The notes beneath the pieces are model-generated. The model searched no databases. It saw only the letters and a program-made list of their open reading frames with translations, and had not been told where the DNA came from. Positions 44,616 through 52,706 of a stretch of DNA of 64,000 nt are shown here, piece after piece. The position numbers and the translations under genes are program-made. The DNA comes from Streptomyces sp. NBC_00464 (lineage in GTDB: Bacteria > Actinomycetota > Actinomycetes > Streptomycetales > Streptomycetaceae): assembly GCF_036013915.1 (NCBI RefSeq), contig NZ_CP107899.1:4960001-5024000 (forward strand). The letters run 5' to 3'. Each line of letters opens with the position of its first letter. The first letter of the stretch is position 1.

Positions 44616-45239
44616 ATGTCAGTGACCGCAGCAGCCTGCGTCATCTTCGATATCGGCGGCGTACTGGAGCTCACACCGGAGACGGGGTGGGTGCAACAGT
44701 GGGAAGCGCGCATGGAGTTGCCGCCGGGCACGGTGCACGAGCGCATGCGCGACGTATGGCAGGCGGGGAGCCTCGGGACCATCGGCGAACGAGACGTTCA
44801 CGAGCAACTGGCAGCCCGCCTGAGCCTCGACGCACCCCAGGTCGACGCCTTCATGGCCGGCCTCTGGACGGAGTACCTGGGCACGCCGAACGAGGAGCTC
44901 ATCGCGTATCTGCGCGGCCTCCGCGGGAAGTGCAGGCTGGGCATCCTGAGCAACAGCTTCGTCGGCGCCCGGGAGCGGGAGACGGAGCTGTACCACTTCG
45001 ACGAACTGGTCGAGCAGATCGTCTACTCCCACGAACTCGGCATCGAGAAGCCGGACCCACGCGCCTTCGAGGCCGCCTGCACCGCCTTGGGGGTGGAGCC
45101 GGAGACCTGCCTCTTCATCGACGACTTCGCGGTCAACGTGGAGGCCGCCGAGGCGGCGGGCATGCGGGCGCACCTGTTCGAGGACAATGCCCGGACGATC
45201 GCGCGCATCGCGGCGCATGTGGGGGCGGGGCCGCGCTGA
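44616..45239 (+). CDS. HAD-family hydrolase
   Basis: A 207-residue phosphatase-like protein of the haloacid dehalogenase superfamily. Motif I is VIFDIGGVLELT: the nucleophilic Asp is present, but the second Asp of DxD is Gly, as in many HAD subfamilies that are epoxide hydrolase N-terminal-like. Motif II is GILSNSFVGAR, motif III is the Lys in LGIEKPDPRAFEAA, and motif IV is CLFIDDFAVNVEAA. Cap helices lie at about 20-90. The DIGGV form suggests phosphatase or dehalogenase-like activity; substrate unknown. The start follows AGTCCGAGAA. Confidence 0.88.
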   Translation: MSVTAAACVIFDIGGVLELTPETGWVQQWEARMELPPGTVHERMRDVWQAGSLGTIGERDVHEQLAARLSLDAPQVDAFMAGLWTEYLGTPNEELIAYLRGLRGKCRLGILSNSFVGARERETELYHFDELVEQIVYSHELGIEKPDPRAFEAACTALGVEPETCLFIDDFAVNVEAAEAAGMRAHLFEDNARTIARIAAHVGAGPR

Positions 45240-45316
45240 CGCCCCGCGCGGGGCGGGATGATCGAGCTGTACGTCCCTGATGTTCGTGATGGATGCTCCT
45301 GCCGAGGGGGCGCGGC

Positions 45317-45514
45317 ATGACTGACCACGGCTGGTACGACGACAGCAGCGAATACGACGAGGCAGTCCGCCGGGCCGAGCGCGCCACGCGGTCCGGCTGG
45401 GCGGCGATCGCGGGGACGGCGGGAGCGCTCGGCTGTGCGCTGATCGCCCTGGCCGTGGTCTGCGTGGGTACGTTCGCCGCATGCCTGTACGTCGTGATGG
45501 CGGCGGACTACTAG
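45317..45514 (+). CDS. Small single-pass membrane protein
   Basis: A 65-residue protein starts MTDHGWYDDSSEYDEAVRRA and has one long hydrophobic helix near the C-terminus (ALGCALIALAVVCVGTFAAC). The N-terminal half is acidic and likely cytoplasmic. No family was recognised. Codon usage and the GAGGGGGC ribosome site upstream support expression. Function unknown. Confidence 0.65.
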   Translation: MTDHGWYDDSSEYDEAVRRAERATRSGWAAIAGTAGALGCALIALAVVCVGTFAACLYVVMAADY

Positions 45515-45656
45515 GGCGCGCCCGCCCCCCCCACAGCCGACGGCGCCCGCGCCGCGTACGCCGCGCACGGCCGACAGTGCCTGCGGCCGCCTGCGCCGGT
45601 GATCGACAGTGCCGACGACCGACAAGGAACGGGAAGGTGTCATGGGAGGCATTGAC

Positions 45657-46214
45657 ATGTGGACGGGCGAGAAGGTACGCCTGCGAGGCGTCGAGCCCGA
45701 AGACTGGGAGGGCTTTCGCGACCTGGCCCAGGACACCGTGGACACCCGCAACGCCGACCTGGTCACCCCTCCGAGATCCGCCGAGAGCTTCCGTTCGTGG
45801 ACCGCGGAGCGGGCAGGGCGGCCGCCGGGGGGCGAGGCATTCCGCCTGGTGGTCGAGGGGCTGGCCGACCGGGCGTTCGCAGGGTCGGTGACGGTCGGAG
45901 AAACCGACACCCGCGCGGGACGATTCCGTACGGGCATCGACATCGCCCGCGATCACCGTCGCAGGGGATACGCGGCCGAGGCGATCGAACTCGTCCTCAG
46001 GTACATGTTCGCCGAGCAGCGCTACAACAAGTGCGAGGTGGAGATCTACGCCTTCAACGACGCCTCGCTCGCCCTCCACCGAAGGCTGGGCTTCGTCGAG
46101 GAGGGGCGGCTTCGCCAGCACGAGTTCTTCGCCGGCGGCTACCACGACGTGGTGCTCCTCGGCGTCACCGCAGACGAATACTGGGCGAGCCACCAGCGAC
46201 CGCCGGTGCACTGA
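45657..46214 (+). CDS. GNAT-family N-acetyltransferase
   Basis: A 185-residue acetyltransferase (RimJ/RimL-like). MWTGEKVRLRGVEPEDWEGF is the common first strand and helix of the family, and the acetyl-CoA loop is IARDHRRRGYAAEAIELVLR with the R/Q-x-x-G-x-A motif. It ends with NKCEVEIYAFNDASLALHRR and LGFVEEGRLRQHEFFAGGYH. ATG 45657 has a GGGAGG site seven bases upstream and matches family length; the upstream ATG at 45642 and GTG at 45609 are alternatives. Substrate unknown. Confidence 0.85.
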   Translation: MWTGEKVRLRGVEPEDWEGFRDLAQDTVDTRNADLVTPPRSAESFRSWTAERAGRPPGGEAFRLVVEGLADRAFAGSVTVGETDTRAGRFRTGIDIARDHRRRGYAAEAIELVLRYMFAEQRYNKCEVEIYAFNDASLALHRRLGFVEEGRLRQHEFFAGGYHDVVLLGVTADEYWASHQRPPVH

Positions 46215-46242
46215 CCCCCTCGCCCCTGTCGTGTGAACGGAG

Positions 46243-46320
46243 GTTGGGAGAGGAATGGGCGCGGAGCACGCGCCTGGGACGGCCCCGGGCACGCGTGCGG
46301 GCGCCCATATCTCTCCCAAC
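46243..46320. repeat. 20-base imperfect inverted repeat enclosing 38 bases
   Basis: Arm one is gttgggagaggaatgggcgc (46243-46262) and arm two gcgcccatatctctcccaac (46301-46320). Two bases in the middle differ. The enclosed part is itself self-complementary (cgcgcctgggacggccccgggcacgcgtgcgg). It lies between the GNAT gene and the lipoprotein gene and could act as a terminator or be a small repeated element. Confidence 0.7.
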
Positions 46321-46460
46321 TCCCCTTCACCCGACGGGGTGGGGGTGCGCGACGGTGTAGGGGCTGCGGGCGGGGGCCACTCGCCGTTCCGTGACCGAAT
46401 CGGTCGTCGTTCGTGCTCCCCGCGAGGGGCGCGCTCGTACAAGGTGGTGCAGGGGGGTTC

Positions 46461-47795
46461 ATGCGACGCAGACTGCTTGCTCTTCTGGCACTTCTTCTTC
46501 CGCTGCTCGCCGGCTGCTACTCCGAACCGTCGCCGCCGAGCGTGGTGGCGTACGAGGATCCCGAGGACGCGTTCCGTGTGCCGTTGCCCGTGCCGACGGA
46601 TGCATCGGGCGGCTGGGCGCTGGTGAGCCGTCGCTCGGGGATCATCGGGCAGGGCGGAGTGGTGGCGAGGATCGATGAGGACGGGAAGGTTCTCTGGCGT
46701 ACGACACTGCCGGCCGAGTTCGCGCTGACCGGACGGCCGGGTCAGACGCATGCCGCCGTGACGCCGTCCGACAGCATGGTGACACTCGTCGGCGAAGCCG
46801 CGTCCGGCCGGTTGCCGCGCATGGCGACACTCGATTCCGTCACAGGCCGCTTCACGATGCTTGCCGCGTCCCCGGCCCGTACCCCCGGGGAGTTGCGGAT
46901 CGTCACGGTCTCGTCGACGACAGGAATTCCCCGTCAGGCGGTGGCCGCGACGTGCCTGCCCGGGTCCTCCTGCACGCTGACAGCCTGGGACACCGCCACC
47001 GGCAAGGTCCGGTGGACGCACCGAACCCGCGGCCCGGCCGTCTTCGCCGCCCCCTGCAACCAGGACGGGGAGCGGGACGGTGTGGCCTTCCACCAGGAGT
47101 GCGATCCGCTGGCCTTCGTCGCGGACGGCCACCTCGTGACCCTCCGGCCCGGTGAGGACCGGCTCCACTCAAGGCCCGTCGAGCTGCCCCGGGGTGACAT
47201 CGCGCAGGTGATCCCCACTCTCTACCGCGTCCTCGTGATGACGGCCCCGCACGGACCCGGCTGCCGCGCACAGGCGGCGGCGTACGACCGCACGGCCGAG
47301 CCGCCCACCCCGCTCTGGCAGCGCACCTTCACATGGGACCAGCCCCAGGCGGCCGTCCACGAGGGCTGCCGCAGGGATCCGTCGATCCCGCTCCTCATGG
47401 CCTACCGAGTGACCCTGCCGGACGCGGCGGGCGCCTTGATCGGGAACGACTTCGACGGCAAGTTCCCGCTGCGCCTGAAGCCCGGCGAGTATCCCGTCGC
47501 CCACGGGAGCGACATACTCGCCTATCGCGCGGACGGCGGTTACCGCGATCCGTATCCCGCCCCGTCCGACGTGGCCCGTACCCGCCCCGCAGAGCTGAAG
47601 CCCACCGCACAGGAACTGGGGCAGGGCGCCTGGTACCTCCCGGGGAGGGGCCGGAAGGGCGAGATCATCGCCGTCGACGTCTACGGGAAGATCACCTGGC
47701 GGCGGAACACCAGCGGCCCACCGTTCTTCCTCACGTCCAACCGCCTGGTGTACGCGCACGGTTCGAGCCTGGCCGGGATCCGCGCAGTCGGCTGA
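46461..47795 (+). CDS. Beta-propeller (PQQ-like) lipoprotein
   Basis: A 444-residue exported lipoprotein. The signal peptide MRRRLLALLALLLPLLAGCY ends in the lipobox LAGC (Cys about 19). The mature part has repeated beta-propeller-like strands with W or R motifs (GKVLWRTTLPAEF, TGKVRWTHRTRGP, TPLWQRTFTWDQPQ, GKITWRRNTSGPP), which are the typical PQQ/YncE-like blade signatures. No enzyme residues are seen. An in-frame start at 46413 lacks the signal character. The role may be cell-surface binding or assembly. Confidence 0.82.
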   Translation: MRRRLLALLALLLPLLAGCYSEPSPPSVVAYEDPEDAFRVPLPVPTDASGGWALVSRRSGIIGQGGVVARIDEDGKVLWRTTLPAEFALTGRPGQTHAAVTPSDSMVTLVGEAASGRLPRMATLDSVTGRFTMLAASPARTPGELRIVTVSSTTGIPRQAVAATCLPGSSCTLTAWDTATGKVRWTHRTRGPAVFAAPCNQDGERDGVAFHQECDPLAFVADGHLVTLRPGEDRLHSRPVELPRGDIAQVIPTLYRVLVMTAPHGPGCRAQAAAYDRTAEPPTPLWQRTFTWDQPQAAVHEGCRRDPSIPLLMAYRVTLPDAAGALIGNDFDGKFPLRLKPGEYPVAHGSDILAYRADGGYRDPYPAPSDVARTRPAELKPTAQELGQGAWYLPGRGRKGEIIAVDVYGKITWRRNTSGPPFFLTSNRLVYAHGSSLAGIRAVG

Positions 47796-47833
47796 GCAGC
47801 CCGCTCCCGGAACCCGGGGATGTCCGCGGCTGC

Positions 47834-48577
47834 TTACGGGAGCACGACGCGGTAGTGGGTGGTCAGCCGCCGTTCGTCGTCCAGGACGTGGAACGCGAGG
47901 CCGGGCGGCTGGTCCCGGTCCGCGGCCCGGTCGCCCTCCCAGGGCATGCGCAGCGTCCAGGTGATGGCCGGTCCGACGATCACCGGACGCCCGCCGAAGG
48001 TCGAGGCGGCCGCGGTGTGGGCGTGGCCCGTGAGGACGGCGGTGACCCGCGGGTGCGCGTCGAGCAGGTCGGCCAGGTGCCCGGGCTCCTGGAGCATGCC
48101 GGCGTCGGGCAGGGGGTGATGGAGTGCGACCGGCGGCTGGTGGAAGGCGATCAGGGCCGGGGTGTCCTGCGGCAGCGCGGTGAGGGTGGAGTCGATCCAG
48201 GCGAGCGTTTCGGCGTCGAGGCGCCCCTCGTCGCGGCCCGGGATGGTGGAGTCGCACATGAGGACCGCGGTGCCGGAGACGTGGTGGAGCCGGTTGATCG
48301 GGCCGCCCTCGGGCGCCACTCCGAGCAGGGCCTTGCGATACGCCGGTCGGGCGTCGTGGTTCCCGGGGCAGGTGAGTACGGGGAAGGGGGCGGCCAGGAT
48401 CCGGGCCGCTTCCTCGTACTCGGCCTCCTCGCCGTGATCGGCGATGTCCCCGGTGACCAGGAGCGCGTCCACCGGGTGCGGCATGGCCCGCAGGTAGTCC
48501 ATGACGAGGGTGGCGCGCCGGGTCGCCCTCTCGCTCCCGTCCAGGTGCAGGTCGCTGATCTGTGCAAGCAGCGTCAT
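47834..48577 (-). CDS. Metallophosphoesterase (class III cyclic nucleotide phosphodiesterase, CpdA-like)
   Basis: A 247-residue calcineurin-like phosphoesterase. Metal ligands: LLAQISDLHLDG (DxH), LLVTGDIADHG (GD), LTCPGNHDARP (GNHD), IAFHQPPVAL (His) and VLTGHAHTAAAS (GHxH). The arrangement is that of CpdA-type 3',5'-cAMP phosphodiesterases. The GNHD to GHAH distance is normal. It is divergent from a CGNR regulator across an operator palindrome, so it may be controlled by it. Confidence 0.92.
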   Translation of the reverse strand: MTLLAQISDLHLDGSERATRRATLVMDYLRAMPHPVDALLVTGDIADHGEEAEYEEAARILAAPFPVLTCPGNHDARPAYRKALLGVAPEGGPINRLHHVSGTAVLMCDSTIPGRDEGRLDAETLAWIDSTLTALPQDTPALIAFHQPPVALHHPLPDAGMLQEPGHLADLLDAHPRVTAVLTGHAHTAAASTFGGRPVIVGPAITWTLRMPWEGDRAADRDQPPGLAFHVLDDERRLTTHYRVVLP

Positions 48578-48670
48578 TCTGCAGTCTCCTTCAGTGGCGG
48601 TTCAGTCGACGTCCCGTGTCGGGGCAGGTGCCCCGTCCTGTGCCGGGGCAGGTACCTCCACCCACCCCAC

Positions 48671-48703
48671 CTCTAACGGAAGTTATCAAGTTTTCCGTTA
48701 GAG
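48671..48703. promoter_or_regulatory. Palindromic operator between phosphoesterase and CGNR gene
   Basis: CTCTAACGGAA (48671-48681) and TTCCGTTAGAG (48693-48703) are exact 11-base complements around an 11-base AT-rich spacer. The element lies 93 bases upstream of one gene and 70 bases upstream of the other. Its core TAACGGAA..TTCCGTTA is a likely site of the CGNR regulator. Confidence 0.85.
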
Positions 48704-48772
48704 ACGCTAGGGTGTGTGCAGGGACGTGATCAAGTGGCCGACGACCGGCGCCGAGACGGAAGGGGATGTCCT

Positions 48773-49390
48773 GTGGAGCGCTGGCTGCCATTGGAACTGG
48801 CGAGCACGGTTCGCCACGACGGCGACGGCGGCGTCGCCGATGACCTCGCGACGGTTCAGGGAACGACGCACTGGATCCAGCAGCAGGCGGATCTGCCGAC
48901 CACCCACGTCCCGGCCGCAGAGCTCACCGTGGACGAAGAACTCAGGCTCCGCCTCATCGAGCTTCGACAGGCGGTCCGCGCCCTGTTCGCCCAGGCGGTC
49001 AGCCCGGCCCCGCCCAGCCCCGCGGACGCCCATCGTCTGATGCCCGCCGACCGGGCCATGACCCACCTCAACACGGTCGCCGCGCGCGAACCGGTCGCCC
49101 CGCAACTGGACTGGCCGACCGGTGGAGTTCCCGGCACCCGACTGCTGTCCGCGGAGAGCGATCCGTACGTACGGCTCCTCGCGGCCCTGGCCCGCTCCGC
49201 CATCGACTTCCTCAGCGGCCCGCAGCGCGAGCAGCTGCGCTCCTGCACCGCGCCCCGCTGCGTGCGCTACTTCGTGAAGAGCCATGGGCGCCAGGAGTGG
49301 TGCAAGCCGTCCTGCGGGAACCGCGCCCGGGCGGCCCGTCACTACAGCCGCCGGCGCACGGCGCCGGAGGGCGGCTCCGTCCCGTCCTGA
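48773..49390 (+). CDS. CGNR zinc-finger transcriptional regulator
   Basis: A 205-residue regulator. The N-terminal ABATE domain (WLPLELASTVRHDGDGGVAD, then ELRLRLIELRQAVRALFAQA) is the putative stress-sensing part. The C-terminal zinc finger, CTAPRCVRYFVKSHGRQEWC, followed by KPSCGNRARAARHYSRRR, carries the four cysteines and CGNR. GTG at 48773 was chosen because GGAAGGGG lies seven bases upstream. Upstream GTG codons at 48716 and 48734 are alternatives. Probable autoregulator and regulator of the divergent phosphoesterase. Confidence 0.88.
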   Translation: MERWLPLELASTVRHDGDGGVADDLATVQGTTHWIQQQADLPTTHVPAAELTVDEELRLRLIELRQAVRALFAQAVSPAPPSPADAHRLMPADRAMTHLNTVAAREPVAPQLDWPTGGVPGTRLLSAESDPYVRLLAALARSAIDFLSGPQREQLRSCTAPRCVRYFVKSHGRQEWCKPSCGNRARAARHYSRRRTAPEGGSVPS

Positions 49391-49581
49391 TCGCCCTGAG
49401 GCGAGCCGGGATACGGCGGCCTCGGCCACCCGCATCCTGCCGCGGGGGAGGTCACTGGATCGCGCGGAGTGGGAGATCGAGTGCTACCACGCCCCCGCAC
49501 GTCGCGTCTGACCTGCCGGCCGACGAACGCCAGGAGACCCGACAAGACAGGGGAGACCGGGGCCACTCGTGTTGCTGCGGC

Positions 49582-51162
49582 TCACAGCCCGGTGCCCGGG
49601 CGCTGTCCGGGAGGCACATCAGGTGTTGGGGCTCGATCATCACTGCCGGCATACGGATTGCTCGGATCGTCGGGCATGCCAGGCTCGTTCGAAGGTGCGC
49701 CCGCGTCTGCGAGCGGCAGGGTGATGCGGAACGTCGCCCCTGCCCCGGGCGAGCTGTGCACGCTTACGGTCCCTTGGTGGGCGGCGGCCAGCGAGGCCAC
49801 GATGGCGAGGCCGAGTCCGGAGCCACCGGTGCGGCGGGTGCGTGAGGTGTCGGTGCGGTAGAAGCGTTCGAAGACGTGCTCTGCCTGTTCAAGTGTGAGA
49901 CCGGGGCCGTGGTCGGCGACGTCCAGCACCAGGGCGGGTGCCCCGTCGAGGTGACCGGGTCCGAGCGTGAGCGCCACGGATGTGCCGGGTGGGGTGTGGG
50001 TGAGGGCGTTGCTGGTCAGATTCGACAGCATCTGGCGCAGTCGGAGTTCGTCCCCAGTGACGACGGGGGCCGCACGGGCGTCTGTCGTGAGCCGGATGTC
50101 ACGCTCGGGGGCGAGCAGCCGGGCATCGCGTACGGCGTCGACGGCCAGCGCGAGCATATCGACGGGGTGCCGCTCCAAGGGACGCTGCTGGTCCAGCCGG
50201 GCGAGCAGCAGCAGGTCTTCCACCAGCGTGCTCATCCGGGCGGCTTCCGTACCCACGATGGTCAGGGTCCGTTCGAGGTCGGCGCGATCCCGGCGGGGCC
50301 CGTGGTGGGCGTAATCGGCCCAGGCGCGGATGACTGCCAGCGGCGTGCGCAGGTCGTGGCCGGCGTCGGAGACGAATCTGCGCATCCGCTCCTCCGATCT
50401 CCGGGCCGTCGACTCCGACTGGGCCCTCGCTTCGAACGCCTCCTCGATCTGAGTGAGCATGCCGTTGAGCGCGCGGCCGAGCCGGCCCAGCTCGGTCTGC
50501 GGTGGATGTTCCGGGACGCGCTGGGACAGGTCACCCGCGGCGATGGCGGCTGCTGTCTTCTCCACCTTGACAAGCGGTCGCAGGGTTGCCCGTACGAGTA
50601 CGACGCTGACGACGGCCACGATGAACAGGCCGATTACGCCCACGGTCAGGTCGGCCGTCACCAGCTTGGAGATCGTGTTGTCCAGCTCGCCCAGAGGCAT
50701 CGCGACCACGACCCATCCCGACGCGTCCGCCTGCGGCCGCACCAGGACACGCCAGTTGTCGCCCCCCGAGCTCGCCGACACGGTCAACGGGTGCCCCGCG
50801 TGCTCGTCGAGCCAGGCTGCGCCCTCGGGCACGACGGGGCCCCCCGGACCCGGTCGTGCATCTGGGGTCGGCCGGCCGTCATTCACCGGTTTCCCGTCGG
50901 CGTTGCGCTGCTGGATCCGGAAGAAGCTCGAAGCGCCGCCGGTGTCTCCACTCGCCGGCCGCTCCCGCGACCCGCCGGCCGGCAGCGCCGGATTGCTGTC
51001 GGCCACCATCCTGAGTTGGGAGTCCATGCGGTCGAGCAGCTGTCCGTGCAGGATCACCACACCAGCCGCGCTGAGGGCCGTGAGCGCCGCGGTGACAAGC
51101 AGGACGACGGCGGCGACCAGCCGGATGCGCAGCGGCATCCGGGCGAGCGGCTGCCGGGTCAC
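49582..51162 (-). CDS. Sensor histidine kinase
   Basis: A 526-residue membrane sensor. Helix one is LVAAVVLLVTAALTALSAAG. The extracellular domain (about 40-175) is Gly/Pro/Ser-rich. Helix two is LTVGVIGLFIVAVVSVVLVR. A HAMP region (LRPLVKVEKTAAAIAAGDLS) follows. The H-box is RRFVSDAGHDLRTPLAVIRA, with His at about 270. The N box is LSNLTSNALTHT and the G boxes are DHGPGL and GGSGLGLAIVASLAAAHQG. It overlaps the regulator gene upstream by four bases. It is divergent from the lipoprotein/MacAB-like operon, its likely target. Confidence 0.93.
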   Translation of the reverse strand: MTRQPLARMPLRIRLVAAVVLLVTAALTALSAAGVVILHGQLLDRMDSQLRMVADSNPALPAGGSRERPASGDTGGASSFFRIQQRNADGKPVNDGRPTPDARPGPGGPVVPEGAAWLDEHAGHPLTVSASSGGDNWRVLVRPQADASGWVVVAMPLGELDNTISKLVTADLTVGVIGLFIVAVVSVVLVRATLRPLVKVEKTAAAIAAGDLSQRVPEHPPQTELGRLGRALNGMLTQIEEAFEARAQSESTARRSEERMRRFVSDAGHDLRTPLAVIRAWADYAHHGPRRDRADLERTLTIVGTEAARMSTLVEDLLLLARLDQQRPLERHPVDMLALAVDAVRDARLLAPERDIRLTTDARAAPVVTGDELRLRQMLSNLTSNALTHTPPGTSVALTLGPGHLDGAPALVLDVADHGPGLTLEQAEHVFERFYRTDTSRTRRTGGSGLGLAIVASLAAAHQGTVSVHSSPGAGATFRITLPLADAGAPSNEPGMPDDPSNPYAGSDDRAPTPDVPPGQRPGTGL

Positions 51163-51875
51163 GAGGGCAGCCGCAGTATGTAGCCGATCCCGCGCAGGTT
51201 GTGGATCAGCCGCGCCTGAGGCTCGCCGATCTTGCGGCGCAACGCATGGATGTAGGTCTCCACGATCCCGCTGTCACCACGGAAGTCGTAATCCCATACG
51301 TGATCGAGGATCTGCGCCTTCGACAGCACCCGGCCGGGGTTGGCCATGAAGTAGCGCAGCAGCTTGAACTCGGTGGGCGACAGGGCGACTCGCTCGCCGG
51401 CCCGCCGCACTTCGTACGTCTCCTGATCCAGCTCGAGATCGGCGAAGGACAGCCGGGCGGCCGGGGCAGCGCCGGAGCCATGCTGCCGGCGGAGTACGAC
51501 GTGGATCCGGGCGATCACCTCATCGAGGCTGAACGGCTTGGTGATGTAGTCGTCACCGCCGATGGTCAGACCGCGGATCTTGTCCTCGGTGGCGTCCCTG
51601 GCGGTGAGGAACAGGACGGGCACCGGCGCTCCGGCGCGCAGCCGGCGCAGGACCTCGAAGCCATCCATGTCGGGCAGCATCACATCCAGTACGACAGCGT
51701 CGGGGCGGCTGCGCCGGGCCTCGGCCAGTGCCTCCTGCCCGGTCGCCGCGGTGATCACGTCGAACCCTGCATAGCGCAGGCTCCCGGCCAGCACCTCCAG
51801 GAGGTTCGGCTCGTCCTCGACCACCAACAGCCGTGCCGTGGGCCCGCACCCGCGTCCGTCTCTCGCCTCGCTCAT
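51159..51875 (-). CDS. OmpR-family response regulator
   Basis: A 238-residue regulator. The receiver has acidic pocket VVEDEPNLLEVL, phosphorylated Asp64 in VVLDVMLPDMDG, T in VLFLTARDATED and K in YITKPFSLDEV. The winged helix at about 140-235 ends with YDFRGDSGIVETYIHALRRK and LIHNLRGIGYILRL, typical of PhoP/OmpR. It is the first gene of the two-component operon; ATG at 51875 was chosen because the longer frame has no site. It faces the lipoprotein gene at 52113 across a 237-base gap, probably its target promoter. Confidence 0.94.
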   Translation of the reverse strand: MSEARDGRGCGPTARLLVVEDEPNLLEVLAGSLRYAGFDVITAATGQEALAEARRSRPDAVVLDVMLPDMDGFEVLRRLRAGAPVPVLFLTARDATEDKIRGLTIGGDDYITKPFSLDEVIARIHVVLRRQHGSGAAPAARLSFADLELDQETYEVRRAGERVALSPTEFKLLRYFMANPGRVLSKAQILDHVWDYDFRGDSGIVETYIHALRRKIGEPQARLIHNLRGIGYILRLPS

Positions 51876-52112
51876 ATCCGCCCCCGCGTTCGCGCCGCCG
51901 ATTCGATGCCGCGTCCACATGGTGACCCGCCAGTCTGAGCGCCGGCTGAGAGTTTGCTCAGGAGTTGCTGAGCGCGGTGATCGGGCCCAGCCGCTCAGGA
52001 AGCTCTGAGATTCGGCTGAAGGCCTGCTGATTCCGGTCCAGCACGATCGCTACTCGTACGACTGCACGGCGCAACCGCCGCCGGCGGCGTAGCGAGCAGA
52101 GGAGCGGCAGGA

Positions 52113-52706
52113 ATGCGACAAACACTGGATCGGACGGTCGGTTCACGAGACGGCGCCCCGGGCGCAGCGGGGACGCACAGGCGTGGGTGGGTCAGGGCGC
52201 TGCATTGCGTCCCGCTGCTGCTCCTGGGCGTGCTGATGACGGCCTGCTCGGGCGGTTCATCGGGGGCGGCGGACTCGGGCGGAGCCAAGCCCACCGGTTC
52301 GGCGGACCGTGCCCTGGCATACGCCAAGTGCATGCGGGAGAACGGCGTGACGAAGTTCCCCGACCCGAAGGGCGACGGCAGCGGCGTGATCGGGAAGGAC
52401 TCCGGCATCGACCCGGAGTCGCCGACGTTCAAGAAGGCCATGGAGGCCTGCAAGGACCTCACCCCGCAGGGCGCGGGGCCGGCCGGCGGCAAGCCGATCG
52501 ACGCGGCAAAGGGCCGCGCGTGGGCGGAGTGTGTCCGCGACAACGGCGTGAAGGATTTCCCCGACCCCGACAGCGATACGGGGCGCGTGGACATGACGGG
52601 TGTGGGCACCGGCGGTGAGGATCCGACGCTGGACAAGGCCCTGGAGACCTGTGCGGACAAGAAGCCGGCCGGCACCTCGATGACGGGGAACGGTGGCGGC
52701 CGGTGA
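52113..52706 (+). CDS. Lipoprotein with duplicated Cys motif
   Basis: A 197-residue exported lipoprotein. A 27-residue basic leader precedes the hydrophobic core (WVRALHCVPLLLLGVLMTAC) and the lipobox LMTAC. The mature domain contains two repeats of one unit, ALAYAKCMRENGVTKFPDPK and RAWAECVRDNGVKDFPDPDS, each followed later by a second Cys (MEACKDL, LETCADK). Disulfides within each repeat are likely. This recurrent Streptomyces family is often adjacent to MacA-like adaptors. It overlaps the adaptor gene by four bases. Function unknown; possible exporter partner. Confidence 0.82.
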   Translation: MRQTLDRTVGSRDGAPGAAGTHRRGWVRALHCVPLLLLGVLMTACSGGSSGAADSGGAKPTGSADRALAYAKCMRENGVTKFPDPKGDGSGVIGKDSGIDPESPTFKKAMEACKDLTPQGAGPAGGKPIDAAKGRAWAECVRDNGVKDFPDPDSDTGRVDMTGVGTGGEDPTLDKALETCADKKPAGTSMTGNGGGR

